Below are positions 54,469 to 64,000 of a stretch of DNA of 64,000 nt, in pieces; position 1 is the stretch's first letter, and every line of letters starts with the position of its first letter. Source of the stretch: Mycosarcoma maydis (Eukaryota > Basidiomycota > Ustilaginomycetes > Ustilaginales); contig NC_026498.1 in the NCBI RefSeq assembly GCF_000328475.2, positions 1 to 64,000 of the forward strand. The letters are read 5' to 3'. Under the pieces are notes generated by a model. That model saw only the letters and a program-made list of their open reading frames with translations, did no database searches and had not been told where the DNA came from. Position numbers and translations under genes: made by a program.

Positions 54469-57088
54469 GTCAGTAATGATACATCATTCATGTTTCCGCC
54501 TCCGCCTGCAGCCGACAAGCAAACAGTTGGAAACACGCGCTGGACAGCCATCGGTTCACTTCACGGTTGGGTTACATGCGCGGATGGCCAACACAGGAGG
54601 CATGGCAGCTTCGCACAGTAAAGTGGTACAATCACGAGGGCTGGCGCTGGCGCAGACGGTGGTACTTGGTTGGCCTTGCTAGTACACGTATGGTGAATCA
54701 TCGAACGTCAGTTGATGGGAATGGTGTGATGATCTATCCGGTCGTTTCCTCTTGCGCTCCTTTGGGCACTCTGCAGCTGCTTTGACTTTGAAAGCTAACA
54801 ACACCTAGCAGTTTGGCTGCGGGGCAGAGGAATGTGAAAGAGAGGAGAGCCCCATCAACCAGCCTCGAGTTTGGAGTTCGGATATCCGGTTGGCCCTGAT
54901 TGCAATTCCATCCCACCGCAAGCGAGCATCCATGCACGATGGCGCTTGCTTGCTCGCTCTTGCACCTTGGCTCGAGGATCAATCACTAGACACGAGAGGC
55001 TCTATGCGTTGTTTCACACCGCAATTGTGTATGGCGGATCTTCACAGCGGCCATCGCATAAACAGCGAATATACGCTTCCATGTTCGTTCGCCATAGCTC
55101 CGGTCTCTGATCGTCTCTCCGCTCGAGAGGAACGGCTCTGCACTCGTGATTCTTCTCTCTACTTTGGCATCACGCAGTCTCGACGTTTCTCTCCTCTCCG
55201 GAAAATTTCGTCTGGCCGCTCTTGCTCGCAACCAACTTTATCCTCAAGTGCTTGCTTGGCTGTCCGATTTGGCGCTCCGACAATATGTGCTGGTGCCTAG
55301 CTCTGATACTGCCCAACTGGTTCGCCTAGCTTCCACCCACCCTTGGGTTGACTTGCTGTGCGCACCCTAGATGCTCACCCATCGCTTAGCTACGCCGCGT
55401 GGCCTGCATCTGTTGTTGCTGGTGCTCGACATAAGGCTTCGCCCAAGTCTGAACCGATCCTGCGTCATTGATCGGAATATGCTGCGTGACTAGTGTTCCA
55501 TGCCGACATGATTATTTTGGTTCCTGCCTTCTCCTCGCCGCGCTGCGGCTGGGCCTACGTGTAGAACCAACCGCAACCGTCGACATGGCGTCCTACCTGT
55601 CTCGTCATCCTGTACATCCTGTACGTGTGGAAAGACTTTCCTTCGCAGCGACCATCGTCGCCTTTCTACCCTGCCACCATTCGAGGTTCGGCGCTTCCAT
55701 TCGCTCTTTGGTCGCTCGCGTTCCCAAGTTGAGTTGACGTTTCAAAATCCGCTCCCGTCAACGTTTCTAGTGCAGTTTTATCCTGGAGCTACATGCGACC
55801 CCATCTCCCTTCTCCTCCCTCTTCTTCCAGCTACACCGGCGATTTAGCCATCGCTCAAGCCACGGCGCTGTTCAAAACCAGGAACCGTGGCCATATCACA
55901 GATTGACATCTCCCTTGTAATTCCTCGCCTATAACTCCGTATTACTGACATCTTGGATCTTGCTCTTGAAGCCCTCCCCGTCTCATCTGATCTCGGCGTT
56001 GTAGGTCCAAACAGACCGTTGCCGCTGCGTCTTTGTCCCGCCTCTGATGCTTCTAGCAGCCATTCGTCGCTACACTTCGTACATGGTTGCAGCCCTGCAA
56101 TACGGTGCTCCCAGGTAAAAATCATGCACGTCATTCTCCTTGTCATGCAACTTCCTCCACCCCCTTTTGCATAGTCGTTCCCTCTCGATCTGCTTCGTCA
56201 CACTTCTCTCTTTCTTTCTGTCTACCACTACCTCATTCCTGCCTTGCTGCACTGCTCCGAGCGTGTACAAGCCCTTTGCTGTGGCGCTGTCCTTTTTGTT
56301 CTTTCTCTCGTGCCATTCGCATCATTCATCTTTCGGGCGTTTGTTTGCTTTCCCGCGTCGAGCTTGTCTGCCCACCTATAACATACTAGCCTCAAGACCC
56401 TCTTCCGCCCACGCTTTTCGGTTGCCACCCTCGGCTGTAGCTCAATATCGAGTCTTGCCACTGAAGCGTCCGTTTCTTGGTTCTCGCTCTTCCTGCTACT
56501 TTCAGCGTCGGCCCGAAACCGTCTACCCGCTCGCCTACTTTTCCCCTTCTGTACTCCACCCTTCGCATCACAAAGCAAATAGCGCTGACGACCTAGTTAC
56601 GACCTCTACGACCCGTTCCACAAACGCGACTCAACGTATCCTCAACCTGTCCTCTCAAGTCTCGTTGCGTAAGCTCATCACACTGCGTCTCTGGTCGCAG
56701 GTGCAATTGTGCTTCTCCTCGAGTCTTTGACGGCCCATCTCGGTAATTGGGGCTTCGCAGCTGGAGAGGAGCTGGATCAGCAACCATCTCTGACGGGGCC
56801 CAACGGTATCTGAACCGACCGAATCAACCAGCAAAAGCATTTTCCACCACCATTCTGCATAACTGTAGCTCGTCTGACTCGAGTGCAGATGCTGGTGACA
56901 CAACACCTGCTTTTCTACTTGCAACCATCTAAGTGTGACTCCCCTCCACCCGGCTTGTTTCTGCGATTGACCACACTGACCAGACCACGACCGACAGCTT
57001 TTCAAGTCTCTCAAGTCCAGGAGGCTGGGAGACGTTCAGATTCGCTTCCTTTATCTCGCCTACTCGCAGACAGGCGAAGATCAGCATC

Positions 57089-60000
57089 ATGTCGGACGAT
57101 GTTCGCGACTATCTCTCGTCTTCAACTTCAGCGCGGTACAGTATTGAGGAGGAAGCGACCTCCACCAAAGGATCTTCCAGATCGCCCGCCGACAGCGTCG
57201 CCGACGTTTCGATAGTCCATAAGATTTACTACCCTTGCTTTGGCAAAGTCGACATCAAGTCGTACATAGATGCGCGCTTGTACGGCTTCAGCTTCCAGCG
57301 CATGCACGATGAATGGGTGGTGCTGGGAAAGCCTCGCATCGACACAAGTCATTGGCCACGCATGGCTGGGCACAGAGGTCTTCCCACGTCTCCAGAGGAC
57401 TTTCTGCGCGTGGCTGAGTACTACGACACAAAGATCTACGAACAGGTGCTGCTCGAGGCTCAAGGGAAGCCGGCCGACCGCGATCGACCTCTGGAAGACT
57501 ATTTTGGGTCAATGGTCACGACTGCGGCTATCGCAAAAGCCGACTTAGGCGCATATCGCCTTCTGCAAGACCTGCCATCAGCTGGGGAAGCGGCAGCTCA
57601 AAAAATGTGGTATCAAACTTTCACTATGCTGTTGCAAGAGTCTATTCGCTACTTTATCAGCGAACGGACAGTTTGCGATCGACTTGGACCCCATAATTGC
57701 GTCGGCACGCTTCTCTTTGGTCAGGCGTATTCGATGGCGACGCCCACTCTACTGGAGAATCTGACATTTCAGATGCAGATCTTGAGGAATGTCTTTCCCA
57801 ACTTTGGAGATCATTTCATCCGTTGTGCTGCGGCACGAGCACCACAACAATGGTCACCAACTTTGGCTGTCACGAGTCCTTTCAACCATAGCACGCCGGC
57901 GGCAGCAAGTCAGGACGCCGTTGGTCACGGAAAACCACGGGCGTCCGGGATGCATTCTTCAAGCTCTGACGAGGCATCATCTGAGACGATGCATCGAGCA
58001 TCGTCCAACGCTACAACACAAAGTGACGCGATGCAGCAGCTACTACCGGATCTCAGCCGGCCACTAACATCAATCTTCATTCCAGCCGAGTTGAAAGGAC
58101 GCAGAGACCTCTTTGCCGCTGCTGTTAACCCTGCGATCCGCTGTGATGTTCCGCTCGAAAAAGTGGTGAGCTACATCGACTCGCGCCGATTATCCTCGGC
58201 CTCGACTTCGACCTCTTCAGCTTCAACGCCAGCTTCGATCACGATTAAGGCACCCATCCACAGTGCGCAAACGATGAGCGGCGTCTCTTCTGGAGCTTCT
58301 GTGCCATCCTCGGACACGGACTGGCACACGCGCAGACGTACAGGAGTCAGGACTATGTCGAACGACAATGTGGCTCTGGACATCGAGTCGACCAATCTGA
58401 CTTTGCGCCCTCCGTTGCAATCACATGCTTCCTGGTCTGAAGGAGCACCTGGCCAATCACCTTCCGAAGACGGCACAATGATCACGCCAGAAGAGATCAT
58501 GACGCTACATTCGCGAAGAGCACAAGGCAGTTCAGCCCATTCGTACTTCAGCTCGCTTCCCACCACGCCCACCGAGATGTTTTCGCCCAGTTCCCTTTCA
58601 AGCTCGCAGGAGGGATCCCAGCCTTTCCTGGCCCGGAGACTGCTTGGCTCGGGGACAGGACCTCTCTCGATGACGTCGGCATCGGATTCTGACTCGCGCA
58701 AGCGCGCCCGCGTTGAACAAAACCGCGAAAAGATGAAGGCATATCATCGGAGAGTCATGCAGCAAAGGGAGGCTCTTACCAGTGTGCTTGCCGATGTGAC
58801 TTCCAACGTTGGATCTATACCGGTCTCTGCGTCGAGACTCGGTGCGAGTCCTCTGACGAGCCCCACGTCCACACGTGTGTCGGAGGAACCAGCGGGAGAA
58901 GCGACGTCGAGCTCAATTGGTCGCAGCTCGCAAGAGCCAAGCTGGTCGGCAGCTGTACGCAACAAGCAGAAGCAAGAGTCAAAGGCGAGGCTGCGCAAAC
59001 GCGAAATCGATCATGTGCACGAGCTGGGAATGTATGCAAGGTATGCAACGGCTACGCTGGTACGCTCGTTCGGTCCAGATGCTACCGACCCGACAAGGGC
59101 CGTCTCTGCACAGTCCAGGATTGCAGGCCCGAGTAGAGCTGGAGCCGATCAGATCAGTCCCGCAACGACATGGCGACAGCTCGACTCTCAACACGTTTCG
59201 GAAGCTGACTTGCACATGTCGCATGCCATCGTGCGCGTCTTTTTGCGTCATCGCTCCAACTGGATCGCCCTCATCTCTGCCGAACAGAGGTTAGCTGTCG
59301 AAGTTTCCAAGCTTTCGTCAAACACAGAAAGTTCAAGCGGGTCCGGGGGAGGCGGCAGTGATGAACCAGGCTCGAGCAGGAGCATCAAAGAATTGTTAGA
59401 TTGGATTCAGTCAGAGGAACAGGCCGGAAGGATGGTGATACCAGGGGCAGACGCGACACCGATGGCTTTAGAGATCTCTACGTACGAGCATGTTCATTCA
59501 CGCGCCAGCATGAGTGCACCAGCTTCGATGATGTCTCTTGCCGGTGCGGTGACGTCTCGTGTAGCAGCAGGATCACCTGCCTCCCAGCATTTTGAGAGAC
59601 CGGCCGGATACAATCCATCGAACTACCTGCAAACGGGCGCGACTCTTCTATCGCCAAGCTCTTCGGATTACGGAGCCAAGGTATCACCTTCTGGTGTAAC
59701 TGGGCTCTTGGGCGCAGACGAAGGCGGTGATTACTTCGACCAAGATCGAAAGCGCTATCACGGACGCAATTCGGATACAAGCGAGATCGAAGCTTCGACA
59801 CAATTGATACCTGTGCCCACGGGCTACGGCGGAGCAGAACAAGCCAACTCGCCGCTGGTATCGCGCATGCCCGTCGCTGGAATGCTGTACAGCCCTGGAT
59901 CCGAGACTGTCTTGCCGTTGCCAAGCGTGTTACAGCCCAGTGGCGGCTACGGATACAACGCTGCGTACCAGCAAGAAGCAGGCCAACAGGCTCGAATGGC

Positions 60001-60395
60001 ACCGCAAGCATTTGGTCGACCCTTGCTAGCAACGATGAATGCAACGTCAGTCGGAGAGCCACTTTCTTCGATGGGCAAGCCGCAATCACGCGTGCCCATG
60101 CACTAGCGCATCTGTAATGCAAGGAGCTTCCGAGACACGAATGGCGCAAGGACCTAGTATGTACCACTCGCAGCCTTTGCAATCGCCTTCGTTTGCATAT
60201 CCGGCTCCTTTGACCGCGCAGACTGGAGCGCAACTGGAACTGGAAGCTCAGCACGCACACAGCTTGCAGGGAGTGGGCGGAGTGCCTTCCATGACGCTTC
60301 ACCAGTATCGATCGAATCAAGCTCCCGCGCTGCAATATCCTCCCAATCAGCCAAACCCGTACGGCCAACAAGGCCCATACAGCGGCGGGCAGTGA
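57089..60395 (+). CDS. large protein of unknown function, Ser-rich (2 exons proposed)
   Basis: Not recognised. The unspliced frame gives 1005 aa ending at 60106. A 61-nt intron at 60046-60106 (donor GTCAGT, acceptor CACTAG) joins it in frame to a Gln/Pro/Tyr-rich tail (SFAYPAPLTAQ, YPPNQPNPYGQQ) ending at 60395, for 1081 aa. Residues about 45-250 look globular: IYYPCFGKVDIKSYIDARLY, then YFGSMVTTAAIAKADLGAYR and FTMLLQESIRYFISERTVCD. The rest is largely disordered: Ser/Thr-rich stretches, a basic segment with DSRKRARVEQNREKMKAYHR (possible nuclear localisation), KARLRKREIDHVHELG, and a later helical stretch around SHAIVRVFLRHRSNWIALIS. A long pyrimidine-rich leader precedes it, as is common for regulatory genes, but no function is assigned. 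Confidence 0.7.
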
Positions 60396-60989
60396 AGCCA
60401 GATACACTTGATGGCTGAGCTGCTTCAGCATCAGTCACGAGTCTCAACAAAACACTTTTTAGGCTATCGCCCCAGGCCCACCAGGGAATCTAAAAGACAG
60501 AGCCGCTGTTCGCGCCAGTTGCATCTCTAAGAGGCGAAAAAGCGGGGGCTTTGATACGAATGTACACTACCACACTTTAATGTATTGGGGTCACCAGGAT
60601 CAGTTGATCACTTCGTGCTTGTGACAATCATGAATCACGTATGCTGTGCTAAGCCGATCGTGCTTCGCACGTCGAAGTGTGGCGGATCAAGAAAATGAAG
60701 CTCTAACACTCTTTAATTGTTCCGAGATGGGGCTCTCCCGATTTTGCGATCTCTCGAAAAGTCAAAACCAAAAATTGAAAAGTCACCTGACACTAAAGGT
60801 TCGGCCGGGCTAAATTTTCGATTTTGAAGTTGTTAAGGTGGAAAGGTTGCAGAAACATTTTCAGATTTGCACTCTTCTTGATATGGCGGCAGGAGAACGA
60901 TGAATGAGAGGACCGTCTGGCTCTTCTGCATGCTTCAAGACCATCATCTTCCTCGACCGATCAGCGCTCGCTTCGTTCCATTCATCAAG
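60396..60989. other. intergenic region upstream of RPL25
   Basis: No gene. A heptamer site (X=G) is at 60433-60442 and a degenerate one is near 60630. The final 60 bases are the leader of the ribosomal protein gene. Confidence 0.6.
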
Positions 60990-61433
60990 ATGCCCGCTGC
61001 CAACAAGCCCCAGACGACTAAGGCCACTGCTGCCAAGAAGGCTGCCCTGAAGGGTACGTCGGGTTCCAAGGTGCGCAAGGTGCGCACCGACACCACGTTC
61101 CGTCGTCCCAAGACGCTTGACCTGGCCAAGAACCCTCGTTTCCCGCGCAAGAGCGTGCCGCATGCTCCTCGCATGGATGCGTTCCGCACGATCCTCTTCC
61201 CGCTCAACACCGAGTCGGCCATGAAGAAGATCGAGGAGAACAACACGCTCGTCTTCATCGTTGACCGTGCTGCCAACAAGCGCCAGATCGAGGGCGCCCT
61301 CAAGAAGCTCTACGACGTCTCGGCCGCCAAGATCAACACGCTCATTCGCCCAGATGGCAAGAAGAAGGCCTTTGTGCGCTTGACGCCGGACCAGGACGCA
61401 CTTGACGTCTCGAACCGTATCGGCTTCATCTAA
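60990..61433 (+). CDS. RPL25: 60S ribosomal protein L25 (uL23)
   Basis: 147 aa from the ATG at 60990 ([17 protein letters not shown]); the frame is open upstream, but the extra 30 residues do not fit the family. uL23 sits at the exit-tunnel rim and contacts nascent-chain factors. The Lys/Ala-rich N-terminus is the eukaryotic nuclear import extension. The core reads [20 protein letters not shown], then [20 protein letters not shown] and [14 protein letters not shown], essentially canonical to the last residue. No intron lies within the coding sequence; one in the 5' leader cannot be excluded. Confidence 0.97.
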   Translation: MPAANKPQTTKATAAKKAALKGTSGSKVRKVRTDTTFRRPKTLDLAKNPRFPRKSVPHAPRMDAFRTILFPLNTESAMKKIEENNTLVFIVDRAANKRQIEGALKKLYDVSAAKINTLIRPDGKKKAFVRLTPDQDALDVSNRIGFI

Positions 61434-62333
61434 TCGTCCAACGCCCAGCGTTGGCTTCACTAGCAGGCGTCGTCATGTTTCGTCTTGCTATTCCCGCTCC
61501 TTGCTCAAAACCGGCTGTATTGCACGCTACCTCGACAGGCTCAGCTACAGCTCGCACGCGTTCACATTCGCGTCCAAAACCCCCACACCCCACTCGCCTC
61601 GATACGATCACACGCCAGTTGCACGTGCGCGTTGTTCCCCGTGTAATCATACGATTTTTTCTCCCCTCCCACATATATCCCAGCCACTCTTCTGGTGGTC
61701 TTGCTTTTTCATTCTGACCCAATTGTCCACCAGAGCCGCTTGAGCCTCGAATTAGGCTTTGGGTCACGCTCCGCTTGCCACTTTTGCCTTGCATGCATAC
61801 GTTGCGTGGCTGGGGTTGCGAATCTCTTGGACGAACCGCTCGTGCTCGCATGACTGCAGCCCAAGCTATGCTCGATCCATCCAGCCCTCCACGCCGTTCG
61901 CAGCTTCGCATCAGTGCCTGCCGCGGTGGCGCTCGCCTCTAGTCTGTGCTCCTTGCTCCGCTTGCTTGACTGTGAACTGAGCTGTTCCAAGCTGAATTTG
62001 AACGCGAACGCTTCCACTCACCAGCACAAGATCGCCCGCTTCCCCCATACTCCCTCTCTTTCCCGAGTGAACATGTGTTTCCCCTCTTCACCTCTCCACC
62101 TCTTCTCTCAGCGCTTTCGAATCTCGCTCAGCCTCTTCGCATTCAACTCATTTTACTCAAGTTGCAATCTCACTTGGCCCTGATGCTCTAAGCCCGTGTT
62201 AATCGCTGTGAAACAAAGCTGACCAACGCAAGTGAATCGGATGGAACAAGCTTAAGTGTCCATTGCGGTGGTGATCTCGCAAACTTGCTATGGTTTATTT
62301 CTCATTGCCGTCCGCGATGAAAGATTCACTGGA
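61434..62333. other. convergent intergenic region
   Basis: Lies between RPL25 (+) and the WD40 gene (-). The + strand is pyrimidine-rich. Open frames of 70-160 codons are present but show no coding character. No repeat or heptamer site stands out. Confidence 0.55.
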
Positions 62334-64000
62334 TCAAAAGAATCTGAATTGATAGAGCCATTCGTCGGCTCCAACGAAGAGGTCTTTCCACTGCGACTGC
62401 GGTGGACGATAGTCACTACCTTGCGCTTCACGAACCGCTTGGACCTCGTGTGGATCCAGACCCTCGTAGGGATATCGTGGGTGCCAGTGAAGGACGTTCG
62501 GGTGGCGAGGAAAGGCAATGGTGCTCAAGGTCGAGCCCTTTCTGATACCGGGATTACCTTCCGAGCCACGATGCGCGTCGAGGAAAGCTTGATCCTCGGA
62601 TTCGTCGTAAAGCTTCCAGTTTTCCGGCCCCTGTCCCTCGCTGTGACTTTGACAAGGGTGCAAGGCAGGCGTTAAGGTTGTTGTCGAAGTACCAAGTGGT
62701 AGCGGGGAGTCGAGCGACCACACACGGACCCGACTATCGATTCCAGCCAAGGCCAGGAGCCGAGACTCTTTGTCGACCGCGAAGGCCAGCTTGTAACGAT
62801 ATGAGTTGACATGCCCCAGATATCGCTGCTTGACCTCACCAGTGGCAATATCGACAAGCTGGATGCTCCCATTGATGCGTACAACGAGCAGCTCGGTGGC
62901 AGATACGATGGCTATGTTTGTCACGGATCCTTCGGCTTCGAATGGTATCGCGATCGGTGGAACGATGGGAATTGATCCAGCCATCTGAGCGAAATAAGGC
63001 CAGGCCAGGATCTTACCAGACCGTGTACCGCAATACAGGACATGGCCATCGAGATCAAACGTCAGGGCCATGACATCACTTTGGGCGGGGAGCGCGATAT
63101 CGTACACCAGGTCGATTCTGCGACTCAGAATATCTGGCTTATATCCGCGGATGGAAACCACATTGCCCGTCGCAAGAGCATACGAGACGAAGCCTGGCTG
63201 GTTGGTTGACCAAGCACTATCTTCGCTGCTCGTCATCTCAACATCGCGTGGTGCTCGAAAGATCTCGGCAAAAGCCCAGCAATCTTGGCCATGACGGCGC
63301 TCAGGCTGTTCGTGATCGAGAAATGTGACAGCGTCGGCTATAGCCGAAGATGATCGCTGTCCAGAGATCTGGCTGCGATGATTGGCCTCGGCAAGATCAC
63401 TTTTAGGGCTGTGTATGGAGATGATCCCAGTCTGTGTTCCATCTGCCTCGAACGCGCCGTACCAAATTCGCTGAGAGCTTGTCCAGATGAACGGCGATTC
63501 TTGCTGTCGGCGAGTTCCATACAACAGATCAGAGACATCTTTGTTCGGAATGATCCGCACCACGACATTGCTGTCGGCAACGATTAAGGAGCGGCCGTCT
63601 GTATCCGTCTGCAGATCCAACACATTTGATGGTCTCTGGTGAGGATAAAAAGGGCTTTGGGCAGTGCAGAGAGCGAGGTGTGAGTAGGTGGCCTCTGTCC
63701 GCACCTGCTCGCTTACCTGTCTATCCGTGACCGACATTCTGGCGTGCTGCCTGAGCGTCACAGGGTCCAAGATTGCCTCTTGGAAAGCGCTCTGAATGTT
63801 GTAAAGCTTTTGAGCTGGGGTGCGAACATCGATTGCGGGCAGACGCGGAGTAAAAGCAAAGTGCTCCTCTGCCGACACTGCCTGTCTTTGCTTGCTTTTC
63901 TGTGTACTATTTGTAGTCGATAGCGTTGGACCCGCACCGCTACTATGTGAAGCCGAGGCGGCCTTGCTTTGAGGGCCTGACGCGATCTTGAAGAATCGCT
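62334..64000 (-). CDS. WD40-repeat protein, DCAF4-like, 5'-truncated by window edge
   Basis: At least 555 residues of open frame to the end of the window; the true start lies beyond 64000. A GTG at 63878 should not be taken as the start, because the frame continues upstream without a stop and encodes RFFKIASGPQSKAASASHSS. The RFFKI element resembles the conserved region before the propeller in DCAF4/WDR21 proteins (GFYYD....RYFKI). WD-type repeats include ALTFDLDGHVLYCGTRSGKIL, VNGSIQLVDIATGEVKQRYLGH (approximate) and LLALAGIDSRVRVWSLDSPL. DCAF4 proteins act as substrate receptors for CUL4-DDB1 ubiquitin ligases; that role is inferred. The ending (WHPRYPYEGLDPHEVQAVRE and YQFRFF) has no recognised motif. 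Confidence 0.8.
   Translation of the reverse strand, partial: RFFKIASGPQSKAASASHSSGAGPTLSTTNSTQKSKQRQAVSAEEHFAFTPRLPAIDVRTPAQKLYNIQSAFQEAILDPVTLRQHARMSVTDRQVSEQVRTEATYSHLALCTAQSPFYPHQRPSNVLDLQTDTDGRSLIVADSNVVVRIIPNKDVSDLLYGTRRQQESPFIWTSSQRIWYGAFEADGTQTGIISIHSPKSDLAEANHRSQISGQRSSSAIADAVTFLDHEQPERRHGQDCWAFAEIFRAPRDVEMTSSEDSAWSTNQPGFVSYALATGNVVSIRGYKPDILSRRIDLVYDIALPAQSDVMALTFDLDGHVLYCGTRSGKILAWPYFAQMAGSIPIVPPIAIPFEAEGSVTNIAIVSATELLVVRINGSIQLVDIATGEVKQRYLGHVNSYRYKLAFAVDKESRLLALAGIDSRVRVWSLDSPLPLGTSTTTLTPALHPCQSHSEGQGPENWKLYDESEDQAFLDAHRGSEGNPGIRKGSTLSTIAFPRHPNVLHWHPRYPYEGLDPHEVQAVREAQGSDYRPPQSQWKDLFVGADEWLYQFRFF

Larger units (their letters stand above)
50727..57088. other. gene-poor region, about 6.4 kb, with dense heptamer arrays and pyrimidine-rich leader
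   Basis: No supported gene. From 51.0 to 53.6 kb it has the densest heptamer arrays in the window (listed separately). A 20-base poly(A) run is at 54449-54468 and a GA run near 52646-52660. From about 55.1 kb onward the + strand becomes rich in pyrimidines, with CT-rich stretches at 56.1-56.7 kb; this is probably the long leader or promoter of the gene at 57089. A 196-codon frame at 56140-56730 lies within this biased sequence and is not supported as a gene. Confidence 0.5.

Noticed and set aside
56140..56730. 196-codon frame upstream of the gene at 57089
   Set aside because: It lies in strongly pyrimidine-biased leader sequence; the hydrophobic Ser/Leu/Phe translation follows from base composition. 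It could at most be an upstream open frame.

Overview
The window is fungal nuclear DNA, most likely from a smut-type basidiomycete (Ustilaginomycotina, an Ustilago/Sporisorium-like genome). Reasons: moderately high GC; mostly intronless genes with a few short GT-AG introns of about 60-100 nt (longer in one ribosomal protein gene); pyrimidine-rich leaders; and fungal protein families such as an NAD-type glutamate dehydrogenase of about 1050 aa, a Ctr copper transporter, an arrestin-type PPxY adaptor and a Vip1-like RRM protein. The species assignment is inference. Exon joins below were read by eye from splice signals and reading-frame/family continuity, not from transcript data.

Layout. 0-2.2 kb: a short 24-bp tandem repeat and a fungal-specific protein of unknown function. 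2.9-6.6 kb: a divergently transcribed metalloreductase and Ctr-type copper transporter, which look like one copper-uptake unit; the transporter's Met-rich first exon lies upstream of an intron. 8.3-9.9 kb: a DHA1-like MFS transporter. 11.6-14.3 kb: an arrestin-related trafficking adaptor whose two halves are in different frames and are joined by a proposed 94-nt intron. 14.6-17.9 kb: NAD-glutamate dehydrogenase. 18-23.8 kb: gene-poor, with one small single-pass membrane protein. 23.8-24.8 kb: 20S proteasome alpha-5. 25.4-32.1 kb: a membrane-anchored alpha/beta hydrolase, a secreted intradiol-dioxygenase-like protein and a carboxymuconolactone-decarboxylase/alpha-beta-hydrolase fusion, possibly an aromatic-compound module. 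32.7-45.4 kb: housekeeping genes (ribosomal uL22, poly(A) polymerase, Ent3-like epsin, mitochondrial processing peptidase beta, Trm82-like subunit). 45.5-46.9 kb: a secreted SurE-like phosphatase. 48.4-50.7 kb: an uninterrupted RRM + signal sequence + EF-hand (Vip1-like/Ssp120-like) fusion. 50.7-57.1 kb: a large gene-poor stretch. 57.1-60.4 kb: a 1081-aa protein of unknown function. 61-61.4 kb: ribosomal uL23. 62.3-64 kb: a WD40 protein resembling DCAF4, cut by the window edge.

Outside the exons, the most striking structure is a dispersed heptamer family, (AXTCACG)n. The variable base X is the same in the repeated copies at most loci (X can be A, C, G or T), and arrays run from about 1.4 to 4 copies. 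It occurs dozens of times on both strands of intergenic DNA and in at least one intron, and is dense near 43.3, 47-48 and 51-53.2 kb. No ordinary annotation explains it. No tRNA, rRNA, CRISPR array or intact transposon was recognised.
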